DNA of 40,305 nucleotides, from assembly GCA_902541215.1 (NCBI GenBank), contig CACBPV010000011.1:1-40305 (forward strand), given 5' to 3'. The stretch is from an uncultured Alphaproteobacteria bacterium (GTDB lineage: Bacteria; Pseudomonadota; Alphaproteobacteria; HIMB59; GCA-002718135). Below are positions 1 to 8,086 of this stretch, piece after piece. Position 1 is the stretch's first letter. Every line of letters starts with the position of its first letter. Both the position numbers and the translations under genes were made by a program. The notes beneath the pieces were generated by a model. That model made no database searches, had not been told where the DNA came from, and worked only from the letters and a program-made list of their open reading frames with translations.

Positions 1-143
1 AAAAAAATATATGGCATATTTCTTACACCAATAATTTTTTGAATTGGCCACATGATTAAATCAATAGCATGCATTAAAAATGCAAAGGGGATGTTTAAAA
101 TTCTAAGGAAAAAAATTTTTGTTTGATTTCTAATATTTTCCAT
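1..143 (-). CDS. ABC transporter permease, N-terminal fragment
   Basis: This open frame is cut by the window edge and is too short for the ORF track. It starts at the ATG read from the minus strand at 143 and runs for 47 residues without a stop (MENIRNQTKIFFLRILNIPF...). The short basic amphipathic leader followed by hydrophobic residues resembles the start of MalF-type sugar permeases. It lies 62 bp downstream of the binding-protein gene, with a hairpin between them, the same arrangement as the two other ABC systems in this window. The permease assignment rests mainly on this context, because too little sequence is visible for a motif. Confidence 0.5.
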   Translation of the reverse strand, partial: MENIRNQTKIFFLRILNIPFAFLMHAIDLIMWPIQKIIGVRNMPYIF

Positions 144-160
144 TAAATGATTTCGAAAAC

Positions 161-183
161 AAGCTGCTCAAAATGAGCAGCTT
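161..183 (-). terminator. Hairpin between binding-protein and permease genes
   Basis: A perfect 10-bp stem (AAGCTGCTCA / TGAGCAGCTT) with a 3-base loop lies just after the stop codon of the binding-protein gene. On the minus strand it is followed by GTTTTCGAAA, a weak T tract. It is probably a partial terminator or 3'-end mRNA stabiliser that keeps permease expression below that of the binding protein. Confidence 0.6.
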
Positions 184-205
184 TATATTATTATTTTGGA
201 TGTAA

Positions 206-1486
206 TTATCCGCCGTATTTTTCTTTAAGTTGTTTTTCAACATCTTCATCCATACGCGTCCAAGCTTCTTCCATTGTCATTTCACCAACAATAGCTTGTC
301 CTAATCTTGAGATAATTGCGTTAAACATTATACGGTTGTCAACGTGTGCCTGAAGATCAAAAGCGACTTGATCAATAGTTGGCACTGCGCCAGCAAAAGT
401 GTTTAATGCATGTTTTGCGTTTGGATCATCAGTTTGATAGTCAACTTGTAGATCTAAGTGTCCAGGGATAGCAAGAACTTGACCAATAAAACTACTTAGT
501 TGTTCTTTACTAGAAAGATAATCCATTACCTTTCCAACAGCTGGATTAGCATTGAATGCTAATAGTGCATTTCCACCTGGCATTCCAGTACATGCAGCAG
601 GACCACATGGAGCTGGTACAGCCCACCAATCAAAATCATCTCCTACTTCATTTGCAAATCTTCCAATTTGCCATGAACCACTCATCATGAAAACTACCTC
701 AGCAGCATTCCACCAATCATTTGGAGCATGATATTTAGATCCTGAAACTGATCCCCAAAGATCTTTACTCATTGTACCTGCTTGGTGCCAGTCATAAAGC
801 ATTTGAGTCATAGCTTTTAATCCATCATCGACTAATTTTGGATCACCATTTGAATCAAAATATTTCGCACCCATAGAAATCGCAGGACCTGATACACGGT
901 GACCTGATCTATCCCAAGCCATTGGTATAGGAGTACCTGTTTTTTCTGCTACTTCAATTGAAACTGCTGCCCATTCTTCCCAAGTTGCACCAGGGCCTAA
1001 TAGATCTACACCAGCTTGTTCAAATAGAGTTTTATTTACATATGGACCAGTAACGGTCATTGTAGAATGAAAACCATGAATTGAAGTTGTATCTCCAGGC
1101 TTACGATACCAATTTAAAAAAGGACCGAAGCTTTTTTCATAGTAACTTGGATCAGCTACATAAGGCGTAATATCAGCATAATATTTGTTTAATCCACCAA
1201 GATCAGTAACACGAGCAATGTCAGGACCTTCACCAGCAGCAAGCTGAATAGGTAGAGTGTTCATTATTGCATCGTATGGTACAATGTCTAAAATTACATT
1301 TATATCTGGATTAGCTGCGTTAAACTCATCAATTTGTGCTGCAATTGGCACATTTTCTTTGTCTCCATCTCCATACCACATAATACGTACATCTGTGGCA
1401 GCAAAAGAAACTGCAGAAATTAAAGTTAATGAGAATGAAACTAAAGCTACAGATATTGCTTTTAAAATAAACTTAAAGTTCATCAT
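206..1486 (-). CDS. Sugar-type ABC transporter substrate-binding protein (family 1)
   Basis: This is a periplasmic binding protein of 426 residues, the usual length for the family. A Sec signal peptide covers about residues 1-29, with a basic start, a hydrophobic core and an SAVSFAA cleavage region. The mature protein has the family-1 pattern: 'DEFNAANPDINV', then 'QLAAGEGPDIARV', and a later Trp-rich 'APNDWWNAAEVVFMMSG' segment. The start has two consecutive ATG codons preceded by a GGAGG ribosome site, which supports the first ATG. A permease begins just downstream beyond a hairpin. No ATPase is visible nearby. The ligand is unknown; a carbohydrate is likely from the family, and the adjacent isomerase and oxidoreductase agree with that. 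Confidence 0.88.
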   Translation of the reverse strand: MMNFKFILKAISVALVSFSLTLISAVSFAATDVRIMWYGDGDKENVPIAAQIDEFNAANPDINVILDIVPYDAIMNTLPIQLAAGEGPDIARVTDLGGLNKYYADITPYVADPSYYEKSFGPFLNWYRKPGDTTSIHGFHSTMTVTGPYVNKTLFEQAGVDLLGPGATWEEWAAVSIEVAEKTGTPIPMAWDRSGHRVSGPAISMGAKYFDSNGDPKLVDDGLKAMTQMLYDWHQAGTMSKDLWGSVSGSKYHAPNDWWNAAEVVFMMSGSWQIGRFANEVGDDFDWWAVPAPCGPAACTGMPGGNALLAFNANPAVGKVMDYLSSKEQLSSFIGQVLAIPGHLDLQVDYQTDDPNAKHALNTFAGAVPTIDQVAFDLQAHVDNRIMFNAIISRLGQAIVGEMTMEEAWTRMDEDVEKQLKEKYGG

Positions 1487-1579
1487 TTATCCTCCAATTT
1501 TTTTCAGACTTAAACATATTAAATTATTATATACAAGTAATAAAAACCTAGAAATAATGGCAAATTTTGAAATTAAATA

Positions 1580-1604
1580 ATAATATTTTGTTAAAAAATA
1601 TTAT
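1580..1604. promoter_or_regulatory. AT-only inverted repeat upstream of the isomerase-like gene
   Basis: The sequence reads ATAATATTTT-gttaa-AAAATATTAT, a perfect 10-bp inverted repeat with a 5-bp spacer. It ends 17 bp before the start codon of the gene at 1622 and lies in the divergent region shared with the binding protein. It may be an operator. With only A and T in the arms it could also arise by chance in such AT-rich DNA. Confidence 0.3.
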
Positions 1605-1621
1605 AAACATATCAAAATTCA

Positions 1622-2995
1622 ATGATTGGTTATTTAGCATTAGCAAGAGATACATTTGATATAAATTATGCTTTAGATAATAAAAAAAGGTTTGAAAAAT
1701 TTATAGATATTTTAGACTTTAAATACTCACATTTTAAAGAATTAATTACAGATGATGAAACAGGAAAAAAAGCTATTAGATATTTTAAAAAACTAAATTG
1801 TAGCAAATATATCATTGCTCAAACAACTTTCACTGATGCAAAATTTATAACAAGTTTTGCTAAAACATTTAATAAACCAATACATTTAATAAGTTTTAAA
1901 GAGCCAAGAACAGGTAAGCGGTTAAGATTGAACTCTTTATGTGGTGTAAATCTTGCGATGCATTCTTTAATCAAATTAAAATATAAGCCAGAATTTTCAA
2001 TATTTATTAATAATAAATTATTCGAAATGGAAAAAATTAATAATTTTTTAAAAAATAAAAAAATTTTAAAAAATAATACATTGAAAAAAATAAAAAATTC
2101 TAAAAAGAAAGATGACATTATTTTTTCAAAAAAAAAGAATTTAGGACTTGTTGGAAAAAGACCAGATGGATTTTTTACCTGTGATTATGATAATAGAGAA
2201 ATAGAAAAAAAATTAAATTATAGTCTTAAGAAAATTAAATTAGAAACTTTGTTTAATATTTCTAAAAATGTTAGCACTAAAGATATTACAAAAACTAAAA
2301 ATCAAATAAAAAAAGATTTGAAATCAGTCTCTAAGTTGAATGCAAATGAATTAAATAAAAGTATTTCAATTTTTCATGGGTTAGAAAAAATAAAAAATGA
2401 TAACAAAATTGATACTTTTGCAATTAAGTGTTGGCCTGAAATGTTTACTCAATTTGGATGTGCATCATGTGGTCCAATGGCTATGATGAATGAAAAGGGA
2501 GTTAGCAGTGCATGTGAAGCTGATGTATTAGGAAGTATAAGTTGCGATATTTTAAATAAGATAAATAACAGACCGTCACTTTTAGTAGATGTTGTTGATT
2601 GTGATCCCAAAACTGATACTTTAGTTTTTTGGCATTGTGGATTAGCTCCAATTAGTATGGCAAAAAAAAATACAGCAAGTGCAACTGTACATTCTAATAG
2701 AAGGAAAGCATTGCTTCATGATTTTGCATTTAGACCTGGAAAAATAACAATATTTAGAGTTTCAAAATCAGAAAATAAATTAAAATTTATTGTTATTAAA
2801 GGTGAAGTTTTAGATAAAAAAAATTCATTTTCAGGTACTTCGGGTGTTGTGAGATTTCAAACAAATACCTATCAAAAATTAGTTAGATTATTCACGTCTG
2901 GTATCGAACATCATCTAGCATTCACATATGGAGATGTATATTCAGAAATAAAAAAACTAAGTGCGCAATTAAATATTCCAATTTACACAACATGA
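1622..2995 (+). CDS. L-fucose/L-arabinose isomerase-family protein
   Basis: This is a 457-residue cytosolic protein with no signal peptide. The C-terminal half carries the sugar-isomerase pattern: 'SACEADVLGSIS' (Glu about 299), 'RPSLLVDVVDCD' (acidic residues 323-328) and 'DTLVFWHCG' (His about 338). These correspond to the metal-binding Glu, Asp and His of the L-fucose/L-arabinose isomerase family. A 'GLVGKRPDGFFTCDYD' segment near residue 175 matches the family's inter-domain region. Residues about 140-173 are almost all Lys, Asn and Ile, probably a flexible insert. The gene overlaps the next by 4 bp (ATGA), so the two are translationally coupled. It is probably an aldose-ketose isomerase; the sugar cannot be read from the sequence. 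Confidence 0.7.
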   Translation: MIGYLALARDTFDINYALDNKKRFEKFIDILDFKYSHFKELITDDETGKKAIRYFKKLNCSKYIIAQTTFTDAKFITSFAKTFNKPIHLISFKEPRTGKRLRLNSLCGVNLAMHSLIKLKYKPEFSIFINNKLFEMEKINNFLKNKKILKNNTLKKIKNSKKKDDIIFSKKKNLGLVGKRPDGFFTCDYDNREIEKKLNYSLKKIKLETLFNISKNVSTKDITKTKNQIKKDLKSVSKLNANELNKSISIFHGLEKIKNDNKIDTFAIKCWPEMFTQFGCASCGPMAMMNEKGVSSACEADVLGSISCDILNKINNRPSLLVDVVDCDPKTDTLVFWHCGLAPISMAKKNTASATVHSNRRKALLHDFAFRPGKITIFRVSKSENKLKFIVIKGEVLDKKNSFSGTSGVVRFQTNTYQKLVRLFTSGIEHHLAFTYGDVYSEIKKLSAQLNIPIYTT

Positions 2996-4080
2996 AAACG
3001 AAAATTAAATATGGAATTGTTGGAAGTGGACTAATGGGTTGTGAACATATTTCAAATATTAATCTTATAGATTCAGCTGAGGTAGTTGCCATCTCAGACA
3101 GTAATGAAAATTCAATAAAAAAAGCTAAAAATCTTATCTCAAATGATATTAAAATCTATTCAAATAATAATGAAATTTTTAAAAATAATGAAGTGGATGC
3201 TTTTATTATTTCGACTCCCAATTTTACCCATCATGATATTATTAAAGAAGCGTTAAAAACAAAAAAACATTTATTAATTGAAAAACCCTTATGTACAAAA
3301 TTAGAAGATTGTCTTGAAATTAAAAAATTATCAACTTCATATCCATCAGTAATATGGGTGGCTATGGAGTATAGGTACATGCCACCTGTTCAAAAAATGA
3401 TCCAAGAAATAGATAGTAATAAAATTGGTAGGCTTAAAATGCTTTCAATTCGTGAACATAGATTTCCATTTCTAAAAAAAGTAGATGATTGGAATAGATT
3501 CCAAATAAACACCGGTGGAACATTAGTAGAAAAATGCTGTCATTTTTTTGATTTAATGCGCCTAATTACAAATAGTGAAGTTACACAAGTATATGCAAGT
3601 GGTGACCAAAGTGTAAATCATCTTAATGAAAATTATAATGGAAAAGTTCCTGATATATTGGACAATGCATTTGTAATTTTAGATTTTAAAAATGGAATAA
3701 GAAGTTCTTTAGAACTTTGTATGTTTGCAGAAAATTCAGAAATGCAAGAAGAGTTATGTGTTGTTGGAGATAAGGGTAAAATAGAAACAGGTGTGCCTGC
3801 TGATGCATCTGGAAAAAACTCTTCAGAAGTTAGAATAGGTTTAAGAAACTCTAAAAATGCAATTAAAGAATTAGTTGAGGTAGATAAAAAAATTTTATCA
3901 GCTGGGCAACATCATGGATCGACTTATTATCAACATTTAGAATTTATTAAAACAATTAATAATAATTTAAAACCACAAGTTTCTATAAACGATGGTCTTC
4001 ATGCAGTGGCTATTGGAGAAGCAGCAGAGAAATCAATAAAAGAAAATCGTGTGGTTAAGATGAGTGAATTTAATCTTTAA
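2992..4080 (+). CDS. Gfo/Idh/MocA family NAD(P)-dependent oxidoreductase
   Basis: The protein has 362 residues. The N-terminal Rossmann fold shows 'YGIVGSGLMGCEH' at residues about 7-19, and 'LLIEKPLC' contains the conserved EKP lysine. A 'GGTLVEKCCHFFDLMRLI' segment holds the His of the catalytic region. These enzymes oxidise or reduce sugars, inositols and related polyols. It is coupled to the isomerase-like gene by an ATGA overlap, which suggests consecutive steps on one sugar. Its 3' end overlaps the convergent dehydrogenase gene by 11 bp. The substrate is unknown. Confidence 0.88.
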   Translation: MKTKIKYGIVGSGLMGCEHISNINLIDSAEVVAISDSNENSIKKAKNLISNDIKIYSNNNEIFKNNEVDAFIISTPNFTHHDIIKEALKTKKHLLIEKPLCTKLEDCLEIKKLSTSYPSVIWVAMEYRYMPPVQKMIQEIDSNKIGRLKMLSIREHRFPFLKKVDDWNRFQINTGGTLVEKCCHFFDLMRLITNSEVTQVYASGDQSVNHLNENYNGKVPDILDNAFVILDFKNGIRSSLELCMFAENSEMQEELCVVGDKGKIETGVPADASGKNSSEVRIGLRNSKNAIKELVEVDKKILSAGQHHGSTYYQHLEFIKTINNNLKPQVSINDGLHAVAIGEAAEKSIKENRVVKMSEFNL

Positions 4081-5005
4081 AATTTTCAAAAAATTTATTT
4101 GTTTTATCAATTATAAAATTACTTACTCTAACGTTTGACTCAGCAGTTACACCTGCAATATGAGGTGTTAAGATGCAATTCATATCATTTGTAATATTGT
4201 TATAAAATGCTTCATTTACTGGTTCACTTTCAAAAACATCTAATGCGAAACCAGAGATATATTTATTTTTATAAGCATCAATTAAGTCTTTCTCATTGAT
4301 GATGCCACCCCTAGAAGAATTAATTATAATTGGTTGTTTTTTCATTTTAATAAAAGCTTGTCTGTCAAATAGATACTTTGTTTCATTATTTAATGGGACA
4401 TGAATAGAAATTAAGTCGGCCAAATTAAGAATTTCATCGAATGAAACTTTCTTAACATTTTCTGCCTCCATTTGTTTCGAAGTTATAAAAGGATCATATG
4501 CAATACAGCTAACATCAAAAACATTTAGAAGATTTAAAACTTTTTTTGAAATATCCCCAAAACCTATTAGACCAAGAGTCTTTCCTTTAAGTTCTTTTGT
4601 AACAATTGATGTCCTTGGCCATTTGCCTTGTAGAGTTTGTTCTTTAATAATGTGAGTTTTTTTTAATAATGTAAGAGAAGAATTCACAACGTATTCTGCA
4701 ACAGAGTGAGAATTCATACCTGTTGCTGGCTGAACAATGATATTATTTTTTTTACAGTATTCTGTATCTATATTATCAAGACCAACACCTAATCTTCCTA
4801 TAAACTTTAAATTTGACGCATTTATTAAAATTTTCTTATCTAAACTTGTTTTATTCCTTACGATGATGCCATCAAATTTCTGAATTTCTCTCTCTAAAAA
4901 ATCTTTATTTTGCCAGGCATCTTTTTTATAAATTACATCAAATTTTTTATTTATATTTTGCAATGATTGTGAATCTATAAATTCTGTAATTAAAATCTTT
5001 GTCAT
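4070..5005 (-). CDS. D-2-hydroxyacid dehydrogenase, SlcC-like (candidate sulfolactate dehydrogenase)
   Basis: The protein has 311 residues of the SerA/2-hydroxyacid dehydrogenase family. Visible motifs are 'RLGVGLDNID' near residue 72, the NAD-binding 'LGLIGFGDISKKV', 'SIHVPLNNETKYLF', 'INSSRGGIINEKDL' with the active-site Arg, 'FALDVFESEP' with the Glu, and 'TPHIAGVTAES' with the catalytic His. It is short and lacks the regulatory ACT domain of full-length SerA. It overlaps the kinase gene by 4 bp and follows sulfopyruvate decarboxylase genes. (S)-Sulfolactate dehydrogenase SlcC belongs to this family and makes sulfopyruvate, the ComDE substrate, so that role is inferred from context. Phosphoglycerate or hydroxypyruvate dehydrogenase are alternatives. 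Confidence 0.72.
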   Translation of the reverse strand: MTKILITEFIDSQSLQNINKKFDVIYKKDAWQNKDFLEREIQKFDGIIVRNKTSLDKKILINASNLKFIGRLGVGLDNIDTEYCKKNNIIVQPATGMNSHSVAEYVVNSSLTLLKKTHIIKEQTLQGKWPRTSIVTKELKGKTLGLIGFGDISKKVLNLLNVFDVSCIAYDPFITSKQMEAENVKKVSFDEILNLADLISIHVPLNNETKYLFDRQAFIKMKKQPIIINSSRGGIINEKDLIDAYKNKYISGFALDVFESEPVNEAFYNNITNDMNCILTPHIAGVTAESNVRVSNFIIDKTNKFFENFKD

Positions 5006-5910
5006 TTAATTTTTCTAATTTTTAATTTTTTTAAAAACTTTTTTACGTTGTTTAAATTTGGAATTGAATATATGCCTCCAGCTTTCATGCATTTTAAAGT
5101 TGCAGTAGCTGCTGCCAATTGAATACTTTGAGAGTTTGATTTATTTAATGATAGAGCTGTTGCAAAAGCACCATGAAAAACATCTCCTGCACAATTCGTT
5201 TCAACTGTTTTTACTTTTGGAACATTACAATGATATAATGAGTTATTTTCAACCCAATAAACACCTTTTGATCCCATAGTAACTGCAACAAATTTATTTG
5301 TTTCATTGAATATTTGAAAAAGAGCCTTTTGCATATTGATGTTTTTTTTATAAGTTTTCAAACCTTCTTCAGAAAATATAGGGTGTGAAGCTTTGTGAAC
5401 AATTTCAGAAATTTTATTAGAATTTTTAAAATTATCTAGATCAGCAACACATTTAATATTTTTTTTATTTGTATTAATAGCAATATAAGAGGCCATATCT
5501 GTCCATCTCATATCTATTGAATAAATATCCTTTTTTTTAAAATTTAATTTGGGTATTTTTTTATAATCAAGTAATTTTGGATCATTGTATGCTGCTAGTA
5601 ATCTTTCACCTTTTGTATCCTCAATTACAAAGCTTTGCGAAGACTGACATTTTTTAATAAAAATTGATTTACTAGTATTAATAGAAAATTTTTTTAATTC
5701 ATTTTTTAAAAAGACTGATGAATCATCATCTCCAAATTTTCCTATGAAGTTTGATTCAGAACCCAAAATTTTTACAGTAAATGCCGATACTGCTGCTGAA
5801 CCACCTAATCTTTTATCAATACCTCTAGATAAAACTTTAATTGGTTTTTTTGGAAATTTATTAATCCTACTTATGTAATCTGTAAATATTGATCCTGCGC
5901 AAATGATCAT
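5002..5910 (-). CDS. PfkB-family sugar kinase, resembling sulfofructose kinase YihV
   Basis: The protein has 302 residues of the ribokinase/PfkB fold. It has the Gly-Gly substrate motif 'RLGGSAAVSAF' (about 35-45), 'GKFGDDD' (58-63), and the catalytic region 'ETNCAGDVFHGAF' with Asp about 243. The motif is unusual because Cys replaces the first Gly of GAGD. Several segments recall E. coli sulfofructose kinase YihV from memory: 'SSQS...DTKGER', 'DMRW' (a DxRW arginine), 'IFSEEGL', 'VTMGSKGVYWVEN' and 'TLKCMKAGG'. It lies between comE and the SlcC-like gene. The kinase family is certain. The sulfosugar substrate is an inference; another ketose or nucleoside is possible. Confidence 0.75.
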   Translation of the reverse strand: MIICAGSIFTDYISRINKFPKKPIKVLSRGIDKRLGGSAAVSAFTVKILGSESNFIGKFGDDDSSVFLKNELKKFSINTSKSIFIKKCQSSQSFVIEDTKGERLLAAYNDPKLLDYKKIPKLNFKKKDIYSIDMRWTDMASYIAINTNKKNIKCVADLDNFKNSNKISEIVHKASHPIFSEEGLKTYKKNINMQKALFQIFNETNKFVAVTMGSKGVYWVENNSLYHCNVPKVKTVETNCAGDVFHGAFATALSLNKSNSQSIQLAAATATLKCMKAGGIYSIPNLNNVKKFLKKLKIRKIK

Positions 5911-5920
5911 AAAATATTAA

Positions 5921-6490
5921 TTAAAGGTATTTAACTTTACCAATAAACTTTCTAAACCTATCTCTTATAGTTATAGGATTGAGTGGAATGGGATCAATTT
6001 TAACATTTCCAGAATTGATCTTTGAAATTATTACATATGAATTATCTTTATCATCAATGGCTTTGTTCAATTCATTAACTGTTTCCTCGCCAGAACATTC
6101 AATCACATTTTTGCAGCCAGCTCCTAATGCAACATCCTTTAAGGAAGTTTTCTCATCAGTAAATGTTCGTTGATCTCCTGTTGATCCATAAGAACCATTA
6201 TCAATTATCAATAAAGTATAGTTTGATGGCGCTCTATTACCTATTGTTGCTAGGGTATTCATATTCATTAAAACTGATCCATCACCATCTATACTAATAA
6301 CGTGTTTATTTTGGGATAGTGACAAGCCTAAGCCAATAGAAGATGATAAGCCCATACTACCTAACATATAAAAAAAATTTGGTTGATCACTAATTTTATA
6401 TAATTCTTGTGATGGAAGACCTATATTACAAATAACCAAGTTATCTTTAAGAATATTTTGTACCTTATTTAATAAATCAAAACGGTTCAT
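5921..6490 (-). CDS. comE: Sulfopyruvate decarboxylase, beta subunit (TPP-binding)
   Basis: This 189-residue subunit carries the thiamine-diphosphate motif: 'IDGDGSVLMNMNTLATIG' (GDG at about 69-71) ending with 'IIDNGSYGSTG'. The 'CNIGLPSQELY' and 'FYMLGSMGLSSSIGLGL' segments are typical of ComE. It decarboxylates 3-sulfopyruvate to sulfoacetaldehyde together with ComD. The gene overlaps comD by 4 bp (ATGA), and such split alpha/beta genes are the usual ComDE arrangement. The main alternative, phosphonopyruvate decarboxylase, is normally one fused chain. Confidence 0.85.
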   Translation of the reverse strand: MNRFDLLNKVQNILKDNLVICNIGLPSQELYKISDQPNFFYMLGSMGLSSSIGLGLSLSQNKHVISIDGDGSVLMNMNTLATIGNRAPSNYTLLIIDNGSYGSTGDQRTFTDEKTSLKDVALGAGCKNVIECSGEETVNELNKAIDDKDNSYVIISKINSGNVKIDPIPLNPITIRDRFRKFIGKVKYL

Positions 6491-6987
6491 TTATCATCTT
6501 TCATTAAATTGAAATCACATAAAATAGCTACTGGTGATTCAACAACTTTGGCATGTTTGCTAAATGTTGAAATTTTATCTAATTCTTTTTCAGAAGAACA
6601 ATGCAACATAGGTATTCTCAACGTTTGTAAAATATCTTCAGTAATTTTCGCCATTCCACCTTGCGCTCCTACTGGCTCACCAGGTGTACCTCTGTAACTA
6701 ATTAGAAAAACAACAGGCATTTGATATAATTGTAATAGAGAAACAATTGCATTCACTGAATTTCCAATTCCTGTATTCTGCATCATTATACACGGGAATT
6801 TATTTCCTAAATAAGCTCCAGCACAAATACCCATACCTTCTTCCTCTCTTGGTACAGCCGAATAATAAACATCTTTATCATTTTCAAGAATATCAATCAT
6901 GTTAGCTAATAACTTACAAGGAACACTTAAGTAAAAATCAACTCCACCTTTTTTTAAATTATCGATGATTTTTTTACTGATTTTCAT
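6487..6987 (-). CDS. comD: Sulfopyruvate decarboxylase, alpha subunit
   Basis: This 166-residue protein is the N-terminal (PYR-type) half of a TPP-dependent decarboxylase. It has 'FYLSVPCKLLANMI' (about 18-31), 'VPREEEGMGICAGAYLGNK' with the TPP-activating Glu near 48-50, 'MMQNTGIGNSVNAIVSL' and 'PVVFLISYRG'. 'SVPC' at this site is typical of ComD, whereas phosphonopyruvate decarboxylases usually have an Asp there. It is the upstream partner of comE. A 46-bp gap separates it from galM upstream, the second-largest gap in this 13-gene run, so an internal promoter is possible. In bacteria ComDE serves sulfolactate and DHPS catabolism. Confidence 0.85.
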   Translation of the reverse strand: MKISKKIIDNLKKGGVDFYLSVPCKLLANMIDILENDKDVYYSAVPREEEGMGICAGAYLGNKFPCIMMQNTGIGNSVNAIVSLLQLYQMPVVFLISYRGTPGEPVGAQGGMAKITEDILQTLRIPMLHCSSEKELDKISTFSKHAKVVESPVAILCDFNLMKDDK

Positions 6988-7033
6988 TTATGCGAATGTC
7001 TATAGATATAAAATTATAAAACAATAAATTAAT

Positions 7034-8086
7034 TTATTTAAAATCATTTCTTAATTTTATTTTTGTATTTGAATTATAAGTTTCACCTACTTTTAATATA
7101 GTTGATGGAAAATTTGGTTGATTAATAGCATCTGGAAAAATTTGCGTCTCTAGACACATACCATATTGTAATCCATAATTTCGATTATGTTTACCATGAT
7201 ATGAATCTTTCATCATATTACCAGTATAAAATTGTATTCCAGGTTGATTAGTCGAGTATTCAACTCCCATACCAGTAATGTTACTGTAGATGGCAGCTAT
7301 AGATTGATCAATAGAATGATCTTTGAGAACATAATTGTGATCAATACCACCGTCTTCTAAAAAAGATTTATTTATTTCAAATGAATTATTAAGATCATAT
7401 TTTGTATTAACTACATCAAATAATTTACCAGTAGGAATTGATCCCTCATCAGTTTCACAAATTTGATTAGATGATATTCTTACAACATGGTCAGTAATAT
7501 TTTTATAATTATCTTTATGGCCATGGAAATTCCAATAGTTATGATTAGTCATATTAACAATAGTATCTTGATCTGTAGTAGCATTAAAAGAAATTAGAAT
7601 TTCGTTATTATTATTAAGTTCGTAAATAGTTTTACAATTTAAGTTGCCTGGATAATTTTCTTCTAAATGTTTAGACTCATAACTGAGCTCTACTTTTATA
7701 CTTTGGCTTGTTTTTTTAATATCGGCTATTTTCCAAATCTTTTTATTGAAACCTATGTCTCCACCATGAAGATGATCAGGTTCGGTATTAGAATATAAAT
7801 TATATTCTTTCCCATTAAGATTAAATTTACTTTGCCCTATTCTATTACAAACTCTTCCAATAATTGAATTGAAATATCCATGAGCTTCCAGGCAATCATC
7901 TAAACTACCATAACCTAATAAAACATCCTCTGTTTCAGAAACATTCGAAAAAGTTGGAATACAAACTTCACTCATATAACCACCATAAGTATAAAAACTA
8001 AAACTATAATTGTTTGAGTTAATAATATTAACTATGTCAATATCTAAACCTTTATCATTTTGAAGTTTGGTAATTTTATATTCCAT
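7034..8086 (-). CDS. galM: Aldose 1-epimerase (galactose mutarotase family)
   Basis: The protein has 350 residues, the normal GalM length. It shows 'GRVCNRIGQSKF' near residue 77, 'DHLHGGDIGFNKKIW', 'NMTNHNYWNFHG' with the catalytic His, 'DHNYVL', 'GIQFYTGN' and 'LETQIFPDAINQPNFPS' with the catalytic Glu. It interconverts alpha and beta anomers of a free aldose after uptake. No signal peptide is seen, so it is cytosolic. It overlaps the EamA permease gene by 1 bp. Given the sulfonate genes next to it, it could act on sulfoquinovose, but the motifs are those of ordinary GalM, so this is speculative. Confidence 0.88.
   Translation of the reverse strand: MEYKITKLQNDKGLDIDIVNIINSNNYSFSFYTYGGYMSEVCIPTFSNVSETEDVLLGYGSLDDCLEAHGYFNSIIGRVCNRIGQSKFNLNGKEYNLYSNTEPDHLHGGDIGFNKKIWKIADIKKTSQSIKVELSYESKHLEENYPGNLNCKTIYELNNNNEILISFNATTDQDTIVNMTNHNYWNFHGHKDNYKNITDHVVRISSNQICETDEGSIPTGKLFDVVNTKYDLNNSFEINKSFLEDGGIDHNYVLKDHSIDQSIAAIYSNITGMGVEYSTNQPGIQFYTGNMMKDSYHGKHNRNYGLQYGMCLETQIFPDAINQPNFPSTILKVGETYNSNTKIKLRNDFK

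Noticed and set aside
1257-1580. 107-residue plus-strand ORF
   Set aside because: It overlaps the start of the binding-protein gene on the opposite strand and has no recognisable motif or good ribosome site.
1819-2118. 99-residue Phe/Leu-rich minus-strand ORF that looks like a membrane protein
   Set aside because: It is the complement of the Lys-rich insert of the isomerase-like gene, which gives Phe/Leu runs by base composition.
5921-6987. Phosphonopyruvate decarboxylase
   Set aside because: That enzyme is usually one chain and has a VPD-type motif; these are two overlapping genes with SVPC and REEEG motifs typical of ComD/ComE.
4070-6987. Coenzyme M biosynthesis
   Set aside because: ComDE is used there in archaea, and MetE-like proteins recall CoM-linked enzymes, but no ComA, ComB or other CoM genes are visible, and kinase plus importer genes indicate catabolism.
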